Assembly (NCBI RefSeq): GCF_014284195.1
Contig: NZ_JACOGC010000004.1
Span: 124,001-188,000 of the forward strand
Length of the DNA: 64,000 nt
Source of the DNA: Cognatundibacterium griseum
Lineage (GTDB): Bacteria > Pseudomonadota > Gammaproteobacteria > Burkholderiales > Burkholderiaceae_D
Direction of reading: 5' to 3'
Shown here: positions 38,029-47,081 of the stretch, piece after piece
Numbering within the stretch: position 1 is the stretch's first letter
Layout of the letters: every line of letters starts with the position of its first letter
Position numbers and translations under genes: made by a program
Notes under the pieces: generated by a model
Seen by the model: the letters and a program-made list of their open reading frames with translations, nothing else
Databases searched by the model: none
What the model was told of the DNA's origin: nothing

Positions 38029-39249
38029 TTACTTGGTTCTGACCATCAGGCTGCTGTTGGCATCTTCACGATAGGCGAAAGACACCCGGCCTTTGCGGAT
38101 TTCCCCGGTAAACACCATGTTCTGCGCAATCGCTTCATGGTCATTTTTGGAAAATGGCTTTTTGTAGCGGGAAATCACGGTGGAAGTAGCTTCGTATTTC
38201 ATGTCCTCCAGCGCATCCCGGATCTTGTCCGGCTCGGTGGAATTCGCCTGCATGATGGCCAGGCTTAAGATGCGCAGCGCATCGTAAGTCTGCGCTGCCG
38301 ACACGGCAGACGGAATATGTTTGACATTATTGAGACGCAGATAAGACAGCGAAAAACTGCTGCTCCGGCTGGAATCATTTTCGATGAACGTCACCGGCAT
38401 ACGCGCACCATCGACGTTGGTGCTCGCCATGTCGGCAAAGCTGCGCTGCGACAGCGTCCATGACCCCGCCAGCGGCAGGCTGACTTTGGCCTTGCTCATG
38501 CTGTTGGCCACCATCGCCGCTTCCGTGGACAGGCAATACAGCATGATCATCTGCGCGCCGGACTGTTTGGCATGCATGACCTGGGTCGTCATGTCCTGAT
38601 CGCCGACCTTGAAACTGCCGATGCTGACTGGTGTCATTTTACGTTTCTGCATTTCCGCCACCAGACTGTCTTTGCCGAACTGACCGTAAGGGCTGTCATC
38701 ATGCAGGATGGCGATCTGGGTCAGCTTGCGCTTGTCAATCGCATCATTCAGCATCGCCACCGGCTGCAGGTTATCGCTGGCCGCGAGCCGGAAAATATAG
38801 CTGTTCGGCACTGCAGGCGGCATGAATTGTCTGGTGATCGCAGCGCCGGTTGCCACGCTGATAATCAACGGGATATGAGCTTCCTGAAAAACTTTGGCGG
38901 CAGGCAGCGCCACGCCGGTATTGGCAAAGCCGACAACCGCCACGACTTTTTCCTTTTCGATGAGTTCTTTCGCCATCGCCACACCGACTTCCGGCCTGGC
39001 CTGATCATCACGCTCCACCAGTTCGATTTTCCGGCCCAGCACGCCGCCGATCTGGTTCAGGTCGCTCTGGAACACCCGCGCACCGCCGCGCAGACTCTCT
39101 CCCATATCGGTGGACGATTTCCCGGTGAAAGGCCCGATCACACCGATACGGATCGTCGCCTCTTCCGCCCGCGCCGCATTCAGCGGACTCCACAGCATAG
39201 CGGATAAGGTTGCCACTCCCGCCACTGACATCAAAACTCGCTTGCGCAT
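38029..39249 (-). CDS. ABC-type branched-chain amino acid-like substrate-binding protein
   Basis: 406 residues; the start at MRKRVLMS is supported by GGGAG upstream, while an earlier ATG at 39324 adds 25 unrelated residues. A signal peptide (cleavage near ARAEE) leads to a type I binding fold: IRIGVIGPFTGKSSTDMGES, then VGFANTGVALPAAKVFQEA. It resembles LivK/amide-type receptors. No transporter genes adjoin it. It converges on the kinase-USP gene with a 21-base gap and no visible terminator. Confidence 0.87.
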   Translation of the reverse strand: MRKRVLMSVAGVATLSAMLWSPLNAARAEEATIRIGVIGPFTGKSSTDMGESLRGGARVFQSDLNQIGGVLGRKIELVERDDQARPEVGVAMAKELIEKEKVVAVVGFANTGVALPAAKVFQEAHIPLIISVATGAAITRQFMPPAVPNSYIFRLAASDNLQPVAMLNDAIDKRKLTQIAILHDDSPYGQFGKDSLVAEMQKRKMTPVSIGSFKVGDQDMTTQVMHAKQSGAQMIMLYCLSTEAAMVANSMSKAKVSLPLAGSWTLSQRSFADMASTNVDGARMPVTFIENDSSRSSSFSLSYLRLNNVKHIPSAVSAAQTYDALRILSLAIMQANSTEPDKIRDALEDMKYEATSTVISRYKKPFSKNDHEAIAQNMVFTGEIRKGRVSFAYREDANSSLMVRTK

Positions 39250-39583
39250 GGGTATCTCCCTCTCAATTTGAATGAATTCTGTTTTCTGTCCGGTCAGTGG
39301 CGATATGTTTTTTTTCGATGCCATACCAGCGTCAAATGCCAGAGTAAGCTAACCGCGCCCTATAGTGTTGTCAATTGGAAATGATAATTAAAAAATATTT
39401 CATCATTTTGATTTCAGGCAAAAAACATCCTGACTGGCAAGAAAATCGTGCAATGCACCGCACACGCGCATCAACAGGCACAAAAAACGGGCATTCCATG
39501 CAACGCCCTGTCATGCGATTGCCAGTGGCAGGAAAGGGTGGCAAAGTGTTGTAATCACACACTACTGCGAGTAAGCCGTGTCC
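39250..39583. other. intergenic region between binding-protein and sirtuin genes
   Basis: About 330 AT-rich bases with no supported gene. It must contain the two divergent promoters. An inverted repeat AAATGAT/ATCATTT (39379-39408, 16-base AT loop) lies within GATAAT-like sequence. It vaguely recalls a Fur-type site but matches poorly, and no function is claimed. Confidence 0.4.
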
Positions 39584-40423
39584 ATGATTCCGGAAATTCA
39601 GCTGCAACGGGCAGTCCGGCTGCTGCTGCAAGCCGATGCGCTGGTGATCGCTGCCGGGGCTGGCATGGGCGTTGATTCAGGCTTGCCGGATTTCCGTGGC
39701 GACCAGGGTTTCTGGACCCATTATCCGGCGCTCGGACGACAACAGATACCGTTTTATGCGATTGCCTCGCCACAAGCGTTCCGGCAAGCGCCGGAGCTGG
39801 CCTGGGGATTTTACGGCCATCGTCTGCAACTGTACCGGAACACCAGGCCGCATGCGGGTTTCGGGATACTCAGGGAATGGGCGGCGCAGATGCCCGGCGC
39901 ATGTTCGGTGTTCACCAGCAATGTCGATGGCCAGTTTCAGAAAGCAGGCTTTGAAGAACAGCAGATGCACGAATGCCACGGTTCGGTTCATTACCTGCAA
40001 TGCCTGTTGCCGTGCCGCGATGCCATCTGGCCAGCCAGTGACATCACGCCGGAAGTGGATGTCGCGGCCTGCCGTCTGCTCAGCCCGCTGCCGCGCTGCC
40101 CGCACTGCGGCGGCATCGCACGGCCCAATATTCTGATGTTTAACGACAGCCAGTGGCTGGAGCAGCGTTGTCAGCAACAGCAGGCACGCCAGCAGCGCTG
40201 GCTGGCCGCAGCAAGACGACCGCTGGTGATTGAAATCGGTGCCGGTACGGCGATTCCCTCGGTCCGGCATTTCAGCCTGCAGACCGTGCAGCGGCACCAT
40301 GGGCATCTGTTGCGCATCAATCTGCGCGAACCGTCCGTAGAACGGGAATCCGATACCGGCATTGCAGCACCGGCGGCGGCCGCATTACAGGTGATTCACG
40401 AGGCATGGCAAGCCAGCCGGTAG
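39584..40423 (+). CDS. SIR2-family NAD-dependent deacetylase
   Basis: 279 residues. Sirtuin motifs: VIAAGAGMGVDSGLPDFRG (NAD site), FTSNVDGQF, the catalytic His in HECHGSVHYL, and a zinc module whose pairs are CLLPC (three residues between the Cys, not two) and CPHC, then GGIARPNILMF. It removes acyl groups from lysines or acts as a mono-ADP-ribosyltransferase. A GTG 6 bases earlier is an equally possible start. The gene stands alone, with no clear partner nearby. Confidence 0.87.
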   Translation: MIPEIQLQRAVRLLLQADALVIAAGAGMGVDSGLPDFRGDQGFWTHYPALGRQQIPFYAIASPQAFRQAPELAWGFYGHRLQLYRNTRPHAGFGILREWAAQMPGACSVFTSNVDGQFQKAGFEEQQMHECHGSVHYLQCLLPCRDAIWPASDITPEVDVAACRLLSPLPRCPHCGGIARPNILMFNDSQWLEQRCQQQQARQQRWLAAARRPLVIEIGAGTAIPSVRHFSLQTVQRHHGHLLRINLREPSVERESDTGIAAPAAAALQVIHEAWQASR

Positions 40424-40453
40424 CGGTCTGCCATACCGGAAGACACGGCGCCA

Positions 40454-41617
40454 TCAGGCGATCTGGCGTCCCTGTTTCCAGACGCCGAGCACCACCGGAA
40501 CCTCGTCGATGCAGCGGACCCGCAAAAAATCTGCCCGCAGGCCGGTGGCGATTTCGCCGCGATCATGCAGTCCGATCTGACGCGCCGGAGTGCGGCTGAC
40601 GGCAGCAATCGCCTGCGGCAGCGTGTAGCCGTCCTGTTGCAACAGAAATGCGCCGTGCAGCAGGCTCGAAGGCACATAATCGGACGACAGCATGTCCAGC
40701 AGACCATGTCTGGCAAGTTCGCTGGCCGACACATTGCCGGAATGCGAACCGCCGCGCACCCGGTTCGGCGCCCCCATCACGATCGCCAGTCCGTGTTCGC
40801 GCGCAGAACGGGCCGCCTGCAGCGTGGTCGGAAATTCGGAAATGCAGACGCCGTCCCGCACCCCTTCGAGCACATGGTCGGATGTCGTGTCGTCATGCGC
40901 GGCCAGCGGCACCGGATACGGCTGCTGGCGGCACAGGCGCACCACAGCGCTGCGGTTGTGCGCAGCATGTTGCTGCTGGCGTTCATACAGCACACCGAGC
41001 ATCTGCTCGACCTTCTGCTCGCTCCAGCCGCGCTTGCCGGTCACATAGGTGCGGTAATGTTCCAGATCGGCCCATTGCCGCTGCCCCGGTGTATGGTCCA
41101 TCAGCGACACCAGCCGCAGCCGGTCGTCCTGTAAAAACGGGGTGAACAGGCTGAGCAGATCGGCCTCGGCCAGCTCCAGCCGCAAATGCAGATAGTGGTC
41201 GGCGCGCAGCAATCCGGCCTGCCGTGCTGAACGCAGTCCCTGCACGCAGGCATGCAGCGTCTGGGTGCGCACGCTCTCCGGATCGATATCGCCGACCCCG
41301 ATCGCGTCGAGCACCGTGGTAATCCCTGCCGCCACAATCTGCGCATCATGCGCCAGAATCGCCGGCAGCACCGGCCATTGCACTTTCGGGCGCGGCATCA
41401 GATGCTTTTCCAGATTATCGGTATGCAGCTCCACCATGCCCGGCAACAGATAATCCCCCTGCCAGTCATCGGCGTTGCTGCCATTTGCCGCGGGCGAAAG
41501 CCCCGCAAACAGGCCGTCACGCACGCTGAGCGTGCCATGCAATACCTGATCTGCAGTGACGATGCGGGCATTACAGATTGAAAATCCGGGACTAGCCGGT
41601 GAATGGATGGATAACAT
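40454..41617 (-). CDS. phnM: alpha-D-ribose 1-methylphosphonate 5-triphosphate diphosphatase
   Basis: A 387-residue amidohydrolase with the PhnM signature LPGMVELHTDNLEKH, AAGITTVLDAIGVGD, LMDHTPGQRQW, and HDDTTSDH, and the C-terminal APNRVRGGSHSGNVSA. PhnM removes pyrophosphate from the phosphonate ribosyl intermediate in the C-P lyase pathway. No phnG-L or phn transporter genes are in the window; the only related neighbour is the DUF1045 gene, divergent from it. The rest may lie elsewhere or be lost. Confidence 0.9.
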   Translation of the reverse strand: MLSIHSPASPGFSICNARIVTADQVLHGTLSVRDGLFAGLSPAANGSNADDWQGDYLLPGMVELHTDNLEKHLMPRPKVQWPVLPAILAHDAQIVAAGITTVLDAIGVGDIDPESVRTQTLHACVQGLRSARQAGLLRADHYLHLRLELAEADLLSLFTPFLQDDRLRLVSLMDHTPGQRQWADLEHYRTYVTGKRGWSEQKVEQMLGVLYERQQQHAAHNRSAVVRLCRQQPYPVPLAAHDDTTSDHVLEGVRDGVCISEFPTTLQAARSAREHGLAIVMGAPNRVRGGSHSGNVSASELARHGLLDMLSSDYVPSSLLHGAFLLQQDGYTLPQAIAAVSRTPARQIGLHDRGEIATGLRADFLRVRCIDEVPVVLGVWKQGRQIA

Positions 41618-41971
41618 CGTGGTCGCAATACGGGAAAAAACAGTCGGTTTGCATCAGTCTGGCTGATACAGGCAACAGCTTACCATCAGATAGCGGGCAG
41701 ACCACTTATTTGCAAAATAAACAATCTTAAATCTGCTTCCGGCTTGCACTGCATCAATCTCCTGAGACGCACTGTGAAACAAAGCGAACAAAATATTCTT
41801 CCGGAATATGCAGATACTCCGTTTTTTGTATTGAGTGCAGGCTGTTAAAGTCTTTGAATGCTGCATAATCCGTCCAATACTATTCCAGGCATCCTGCCGC
41901 CCGCTGCCAGTCCGGTGCGGCTGCGGACGCCCCGTGTGACCGTTGCAGCCTCCAGTTCACCGACTCAGTTC
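41618..41971. other. intergenic region between phnM and the DUF1045 gene
   Basis: About 354 bases between divergent genes, with an AT-rich centre that should hold both promoters. Short reading frames on either strand lack family resemblance and ribosome sites. No Pho box or hairpin was recognised. Confidence 0.4.
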
Positions 41972-42661
41972 ATGACACGTTACGCCCTGTATTTTGCGCC
42001 TGCTGCAGACAGCCTCTGGTGGCAGGCCGGCTGCCGCTGGCTGGGACGCGATCCATCGTCCGGGCAGGAGGTGGAGCAAGTGCAGATCGCGGATATCGCG
42101 CCGCGCGTCCTGCATACGCTGACGGCGGATGCGCGCCGTTACGGTTTTCATGCCACGCTGAAAGCGCCGTTCCGGCTGGCGGATGGCTGTGATGCCGATC
42201 AGCTGGATGCGGCGCTCAAAGATTTCTGCCGCCGGCAACAGGTGATTGAGATTCCTGCGCCGCGCGTGGAATGGCTGGGTTCCTTTCTGGCATTGCGCCC
42301 GGGCGGCGACAGCAGCGCGATTGACCGGCTGGCGATGCAGTGCGTGAGCGAATTTGACCACCTGCGCGCACCGTTGCGCCCAGAAGAACTGGCGCGCCGC
42401 CAGCAACAGCAACTCAGTGCACGTCAACTGCGCCTGTTGCAGCACTGGGGCTATCCCTACACGGCGGAGGAGTTCCGCTTTCACATGACGCTGACCGATG
42501 GTCTGCATAACTCCGATTCCGCCGCCGCCATTGCCGCCGCCGCACAGGCTTATTTTGCGATTGACGCGCCCTTGCTGATCCAGGATCTGGCGCTGTTTGT
42601 GGAAACAACGCCCGGTGCGCCCTTTGAACTGATCCGGCGCTACCCGTTCCTGCCGGACTGA
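41972..42661 (+). CDS. DUF1045 phosphonate-associated 2H phosphoesterase-like protein
   Basis: 229 residues from an ATG that starts MTRYALYFAPAADS, the usual beginning of this phosphonate-metabolism family. Two HxT motifs, GFHATLKAPF and FHMTLTDGL, make the 2H phosphoesterase active site. The family co-occurs with phn genes and may open a cyclic phosphate formed after C-P lyase, but its reaction is unproven. An upstream in-frame start adds 38 low-complexity residues. It is divergent from phnM. Confidence 0.85.
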   Translation: MTRYALYFAPAADSLWWQAGCRWLGRDPSSGQEVEQVQIADIAPRVLHTLTADARRYGFHATLKAPFRLADGCDADQLDAALKDFCRRQQVIEIPAPRVEWLGSFLALRPGGDSSAIDRLAMQCVSEFDHLRAPLRPEELARRQQQQLSARQLRLLQHWGYPYTAEEFRFHMTLTDGLHNSDSAAAIAAAAQAYFAIDAPLLIQDLALFVETTPGAPFELIRRYPFLPD

Positions 42662-42759
42662 TCGCCGCTGGCGGTTCGCTACTTGTCGTGGCAGTCAGCG
42701 GCGCCTAAAATCGGCGCTCCTGCTGCGGGAAAATCCGCGCCACCTGTGAACGCTGAACC

Positions 42760-43488
42760 ATGATTCCTGAACATGCTCCCGCTGCGGCAACCGCACCGGT
42801 ACATACCATCCTGATCCCCGGGTTCATGTGCGACCACACCCTATGGCAAGCCATACAGCCGGAATTACAACAATGGGGGCCGCTGCAATTCGCCAGCATC
42901 ACGCAGGACAGCGATATCGGTGCGATGGCGGAACGCATCCTGCCGCAATTGCCGGCGCGTTGCGACCTGATCGGATTTTCACTGGGCGGCTATGTGGCAC
43001 GCCGCATCGCGGTGCTGGCACCGGAACGGGTGCGGCGGCTGGTGCTGCTGAACACGTCGGCACGCGCCAGCACAGCCGCTGAACTGGCCGCCAACCAGCA
43101 GCAAATCCGGATGCTGCAAACGTTTCCCTTCCGGGGCCAGACCCGCAACGCAATGATGCGGGCACTGCATCCGCAACGGCCAGACGCCGCTCTGCTGGAC
43201 CATCTGCAGCAGATGTCGCTGTCGCTGGGGGCGAAGGTATTCATACGCCAGCTCAGCATCGTGCGCGCCGACGGGCACGACGAGCTGCGCCGCATCACCT
43301 GCCCGGTGCTGGTGATTGCCAGCCGCGACGATCAAATGCGCAGCCTGCAAGAGGCAGACAACATGCTGGCAGCCCTACCCAACGGCAGGCTGCGCATCAT
43401 CGGCGATTGTGGTCATATGTCGCCGCTGGAACGGCCTGTGCAGCTGTTGCAACTGCTGCAGGTGTTTTTACAGGCTGAATCCGCTTAA
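42760..43488 (+). CDS. alpha/beta-hydrolase
   Basis: A 242-residue single-domain hydrolase: oxyanion region ILIPGFMCDHTLWQ, nucleophile elbow GFSLGGYVARR, then a late Asp in ASRDDQM and His in CGHMSPLERP, a complete Ser-Asp-His triad. No signal peptide. The substrate is unknown; similar proteins are annotated as esterases or BioH-like. It is followed by an AT-rich inverted repeat and a bidirectional terminator. Confidence 0.87.
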   Translation: MIPEHAPAAATAPVHTILIPGFMCDHTLWQAIQPELQQWGPLQFASITQDSDIGAMAERILPQLPARCDLIGFSLGGYVARRIAVLAPERVRRLVLLNTSARASTAAELAANQQQIRMLQTFPFRGQTRNAMMRALHPQRPDAALLDHLQQMSLSLGAKVFIRQLSIVRADGHDELRRITCPVLVIASRDDQMRSLQEADNMLAALPNGRLRIIGDCGHMSPLERPVQLLQLLQVFLQAESA

Positions 43489-43513
43489 ATATACTGGCAG
43501 GGAGTATATTTAA
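43485..43513. repeat. AT-rich inverted repeat at the hydrolase stop
   Basis: Perfect arms TTAAATATACT and AGTATATTTAA around a 7-base loop, with the hydrolase TAA inside the left arm. It is too AT-rich for a strong terminator. It could protect the mRNA 3' end or be a protein-binding dyad. Confidence 0.55.
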
Positions 43514-43826
43514 ACAGCCTTGCTTCACGATGACAATCAGCCATTTTTTACTGATACTCCCCGGATTTTTTATTTTCCCCCGAAAAAAACCGGGCAACAC
43601 ACCCGGTTTTTCCTGTGGCGCCGGTCAAGCCATTATCAGGAGTAGGCGGCCTTGGCATAGACATGGCATAGCGACCATTGAAACCATCAGGCAAAAAGAT
43701 GTGGCAAGGAAAGGTACCTGGCAAAATGCGCAAAGCAAGCAGCAGGTGTTGCCGGAAAAACGCAGCGCCGGATGCGCATTATTCAATCGTTGGCTGTCGG
43801 CACAGCAGGCGTCATCAGCCGGAAAT
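43489..43826. other. intergenic region between convergent hydrolases
   Basis: About 340 bases without a supported gene. Besides the inverted repeat and the terminator listed separately, the right half (43620-43826) is featureless to me; a frame running through it is antisense to the next gene and has no family resemblance. Confidence 0.45.
43585..43611. terminator. bidirectional intrinsic terminator
   Basis: AAAAACCGGG pairs with CCCGGTTTTT around a 7-base loop, giving a GC stem flanked by A- and T-runs. It can terminate in both directions between the convergent hydrolase genes. Confidence 0.85.
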
Positions 43827-44780
43827 TTATTGCAGGAAAATCCTGACTGCCGCCAGTGTGACCACCGGGCCTTCTTCTTGCGGCACGTGACCGAGTTCAT
43901 CGAACATAATCAGCTTGCTGCCGCTGATCTCCTGCTGGAATCGCAGTGCGTTTTCCGGCGGAATCAGGCGGTCTTTGCCGCCCCATAAAATCAGGGTCGG
44001 GATATGAATCTGCCGGATCTGCGACGCATCCGCACCGGTATTGAGCTGGCTGAGACGCTGGCGCAACGCCCGGCGATTACCGGCACGCAGCAGCATCGCT
44101 TCGTAACGGTCGACCAGCGCAGGACTGACTTTTTCGGGGTGACCGAACACGTCGCGCACACTGCGCTCAATCGTGGAGCGCGGCAGGCAATAATCCATCA
44201 GCCAGGCCAGCGCCGGCATACGGGCAATGCGGAATCCCAGCGGCACCGACACCGGCGTGAACGGATAGCCTGCGGCATCGACCAGAATCAGCTTTTCCAC
44301 CCGTTGCGGTGCAGCGGCAGCCACCTGCCATGCAATCTCGCCGCCGAGCGAATTGCCGCCCAGAATCACCCGTTTCAGGTGCAGCGCATCCATCAGGTTC
44401 AGAATGAAACGGGTATAGGCTGCATCGCTGTAATCGCCATCGGCATTCGGCCCGGTCAGACCAAAGCCCGGCAAATCCATCGTAATGACGCGGTGCTCGT
44501 TTTTGAGTCCGGCCACCCAGGGCTCCCAGGTATGCAGGCTGGATGATGTGCCGTGGATCAGCAGCATCGGCACCGGGTCCTGCTGCCAGCCCTCGTCCCG
44601 CACATGCACGGACTGTCCCTGCAGCTGGATGAATTGTGAAGGCGGCGGCGCCCATTTCGGCTTCAGCTCTTCCACGCTTTTGTCCGGCGCCCATACCACC
44701 GCCAGCGTCAGGAACAGCCCCCCCATCAGCAACATCAGCAAACACAGCAGGATCAGGGAAAGTCTTGGACGCAAACGCAT
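43827..44780 (-). CDS. membrane-anchored alpha/beta-hydrolase
   Basis: 317 residues. An N-terminal hydrophobic segment (about 8-30) anchors or exports the protein. The hydrolase core follows: LLIHGTSSSLHTWEPWVAGL, DLPGFGLTGP, nucleophile elbow GGNSLGGEIAW, Asp in LWGGKDRLIP and His in ELGHVPQEE. The triad is complete and the fold resembles haloalkane-dehalogenase-like or esterase enzymes. It probably faces the periplasm. The substrate is unknown. Confidence 0.86.
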   Translation of the reverse strand: MRLRPRLSLILLCLLMLLMGGLFLTLAVVWAPDKSVEELKPKWAPPPSQFIQLQGQSVHVRDEGWQQDPVPMLLIHGTSSSLHTWEPWVAGLKNEHRVITMDLPGFGLTGPNADGDYSDAAYTRFILNLMDALHLKRVILGGNSLGGEIAWQVAAAAPQRVEKLILVDAAGYPFTPVSVPLGFRIARMPALAWLMDYCLPRSTIERSVRDVFGHPEKVSPALVDRYEAMLLRAGNRRALRQRLSQLNTGADASQIRQIHIPTLILWGGKDRLIPPENALRFQQEISGSKLIMFDELGHVPQEEGPVVTLAAVRIFLQ

Positions 44781-44881
44781 GGTTCAGAAACACAGGTGAA
44801 TCTTGGAAAAGCCGGAATTATAGGGCGGAGACAGCGCCTGCGGACAATTTTCTGCCGGAACAGCGCTGTCCTGCCGGAGAT

Positions 44882-45646
44882 TTACTGTGGTGCAGCCCCC
44901 AGTGACTGGAGTTTTCCGGAGCCGCCTATGGCTTTGCTGATTTTCGGCTCACCATAATACTGTACCTCGCCCGAGCCGCCGATAGTCACGTCCAGCCGGT
45001 TTTTAGCCCAGGTCTGCACATAGCCCGAACCACCGATCCGCAGACTGACGTCACTGGCTTCCAGCCGACCCATCTGCAAGGCGCCGGAGCCGCCGATTTT
45101 TCCGTGGATCACCGGCACCGCGCCGGATGCTTCAAAATGACCGCTGCCGCCGATATCAATGTCCAGCGCTTCGGCGCGCAGTTCCGGTAACTTGACATTG
45201 CCGGAGCCGCTGATCGCCACATGCAGCCCCGGCGTCTGCAAATGATCGGCATGCACTTTACCCCAGCCCGAAATCCGCAGCTCTGCCAGATTTTTCAGAT
45301 ACACCGTGATGCGCAGCTGTTTGCTGTAAGGAATACTGTTTTTCAACGCCGGACGGATCTGCAAGGTTCCGTGATCGACTGCCACTTCGATCAGGCTCAG
45401 CAAATTATCATCGGCCTCGATCTCGGCATGTTCGCTGTCTCCCTGCCGCAGTTCGATCTGTGCCGGCAGACTGATATCAACTTCATTGAATGCATCCAGA
45501 TTTTTACTCTGCTTTTGCAGCCTGCCCGATCCGGCCACCGTTTTCACCCTGCCAAAAAAATCAAACCAGCCAGCTTGCGCCGGAGCGCTGGACATCATCA
45601 GTAACACACAACTGAGACAGACAGGACGGATCAGGGTATGGAACAT
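44882..45646 (-). CDS. DUF2807 (head GIN domain) exported protein
   Basis: 254 residues with a signal peptide (cleavage near AQAGWF). The mature part is a putative beta-helix with about 20-residue periodicity: five IGGSG turns (as in DIDIGGSGHFE and LRIGGSGYVQ) plus related SGSG turns. This matches the auto-transporter-like DUF2807 domain. It is probably an outer envelope or periplasmic protein, function unknown. It lies 101 bases upstream of the membrane hydrolase on the same strand. Confidence 0.85.
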   Translation of the reverse strand: MFHTLIRPVCLSCVLLMMSSAPAQAGWFDFFGRVKTVAGSGRLQKQSKNLDAFNEVDISLPAQIELRQGDSEHAEIEADDNLLSLIEVAVDHGTLQIRPALKNSIPYSKQLRITVYLKNLAELRISGWGKVHADHLQTPGLHVAISGSGNVKLPELRAEALDIDIGGSGHFEASGAVPVIHGKIGGSGALQMGRLEASDVSLRIGGSGYVQTWAKNRLDVTIGGSGEVQYYGEPKISKAIGGSGKLQSLGAAPQ

Positions 45647-46118
45647 GGCGTGCTCTGCAAAGATGAAAGAGATACTGAGTGTAACAAGGCGTCACCGCTT
45701 GTGGGCAACAAATACCGATTAAATTTCCGCTTCCGGTATCAGACACCCGCTGCTGGCCAGTGTGATTGATGATACAGGTCAGAATTATTTTTTGCTTTTA
45801 CTATTAATTGCACTAATGCAATTGAGCTTTTAACTATTTTTATCTCTCCCTCTGCCCGGCTCCGGCCTTTCCACCACCAGCAACACTGGCAGCACCAGGC
45901 AGCTCCTGCCGTCATCCTTGTTTTTTCCACCCAAATGCAACTGCTGCGTTTTTATACTTGTTACAGGTGCGGTTACGCTTCTACACAACGTTACACATTG
46001 ACTAGGCAGCCTGTCATCGCAAGTCAAAAGCATCGCGTTATCAGACACAGAGACGACATGATGTCTCGAAAAAAACATCACTGATATCAACATACCCGCT
46101 AAAACAAAGGACCAGATC
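45647..46118. other. intergenic region upstream of the heptad-repeat protein
   Basis: About 470 bases with no supported gene. It contains three direct GTTAC(A) copies at 45960, 45972 and 45990 upstream of the next gene, spaced 12 and 18 bases, which might be response-regulator half-sites. A short frame antisense to the next gene is a shadow. Confidence 0.4.
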
Positions 46119-46529
46119 ATGAAAGCTAAATTTATTCTCGCTGCCATCGCTACCGTTTTCTCTGTGGGTGCGTTTGCCCAGACATCCGCCAGCAACGCTG
46201 CCGTGACACAGGTTAAACAGGACAACAAGGAAATCCGTCAGGAAAACCGTGAAATCCGCCGCGACAAACGCGACATCTCTCAGGACAAAAAGGAAATCGG
46301 ACAAGACCGTAAAGCACGCAATGCCGACCAGCGTGCAGAAGATGCCGATATCAAAAAAGGCGACATGACCGACGCGCAGAAAATGGAAAAACGCCGCGAA
46401 CATGAGCAGCACGAAATCAACAAGGAAAAACGCGATCTGAACAAAGACCGCAAAGATTTACATCATGACCGTCACGAACGCAATGCCGACGTCAAAGAAC
46501 GTAATCATGATGCAGCGAAGATCAAATAA
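46119..46529 (+). CDS. secreted heptad-repeat, highly charged protein
   Basis: 136 residues with a clear signal peptide (cleavage near AFAQT). The mature protein is almost entirely Lys/Arg/Asp/Glu/Gln/Asn and built of 7-residue units. Five are at 34-68 (QDNKEIR, QENREIR, RDKRDIS, QDKKEIG, QDRKARN) and four at 102-129 (KEKRDLN, KDRKDLH, HDRHERN, ADVKERN). It should form a long single or coiled helix in the periplasm. I do not recognise a named family; a stress or metal/acid-buffering role is only a guess. A strong terminator follows. Confidence 0.8.
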   Translation: MKAKFILAAIATVFSVGAFAQTSASNAAVTQVKQDNKEIRQENREIRRDKRDISQDKKEIGQDRKARNADQRAEDADIKKGDMTDAQKMEKRREHEQHEINKEKRDLNKDRKDLHHDRHERNADVKERNHDAAKIK

Positions 46530-46578
46530 TCCGGCAGCTTGCTTTATTCCTGCTGAGCAGAGAGTAGCAACAGCTAAC

Positions 46579-46611
46579 AAAAAATGGCCTGTGTAAGCAG
46601 GCCATTTTTTT
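46579..46611 (+). terminator. intrinsic terminator
   Basis: A-rich AAAAAATGGCCTG pairs perfectly with CAGGCCATTTTTT around a 6-base loop, followed by more T. It ends the heptad-repeat gene and also works for the convergent DUF4124 gene at 46649. Confidence 0.9.
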
Positions 46612-46648
46612 ATTGGGCTTCAATGTTATCCCGCTGCGAATCCCCGGC

Positions 46649-46876
46649 TTATTTCCGGTTGCCTGCAGCAGGTGGCAATCTCTTGTCCTGCGGATCGGCT
46701 CCCTCTTTTTTCTGTCCTGGTAAGGCTTTCACGGTAACAACTTTACCGGCTCCTTTGCACGGGCTGTCCGACCAGACGGTACGGCCATCCACTTCGCATT
46801 TGAATACCGGGGTCTGTGCTGCAGCCAGTAATGGCAACAGTAGCGGCAGCGCTGCTAGTGTGTGTGGCAATTTCAT
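46649..46876 (-). CDS. small DUF4124-like exported protein
   Basis: 75 residues: signal peptide to about LAAAQ, then VFKCEVDGRTVWSDSPC, the Cys-x14-Cys hairpin typical of DUF4124, and a short basic Pro-rich tail. It is probably periplasmic with one disulfide; function unknown. About 230 bases of AT-rich sequence with no recognised gene lie between it and the convergent terminator of the next gene. Confidence 0.78.
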   Translation of the reverse strand: MKLPHTLAALPLLLPLLAAAQTPVFKCEVDGRTVWSDSPCKGAGKVVTVKALPGQKKEGADPQDKRLPPAAGNRK

Positions 46877-47081
46877 GAGTAACTTTTTGACAATTTAAAG
46901 TGCCATTATGGCACGATTAAATAGATTTTCATGAAATTTTGCTCATTTTTATCTGAACGAAAATTCTAAACTCTTAGTGATAAAACATCGCGGGAAGAAA
47001 ATCACACACGGCTTCAGCGGCACATATGCGCGACGAAATACCATGCAGTCGCTAACATGCTTTAGTCTTCATGGGTGGAAA

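Noticed and set aside
39379-39408. possible Fur box upstream of the sirtuin
   Set aside because: Only one GATAAT-like hexamer fits well; the symmetry is of the wrong spacing.
41654-41866. 70-codon minus-strand frame in the phnM/DUF1045 gap
   Set aside because: No ribosome site or homology signal; the region is better explained as divergent promoters.
43530-43988. 152-codon plus-strand frame near the terminator at 43585
   Set aside because: Runs through the terminator hairpin and is antisense to the membrane hydrolase; composition looks non-coding.
46041-46412. 123-codon minus-strand frame opposite the heptad-repeat gene
   Set aside because: Its Phe/Leu/Val-rich translation is the expected mirror of a Lys/Asp/Glu-rich repeat gene.
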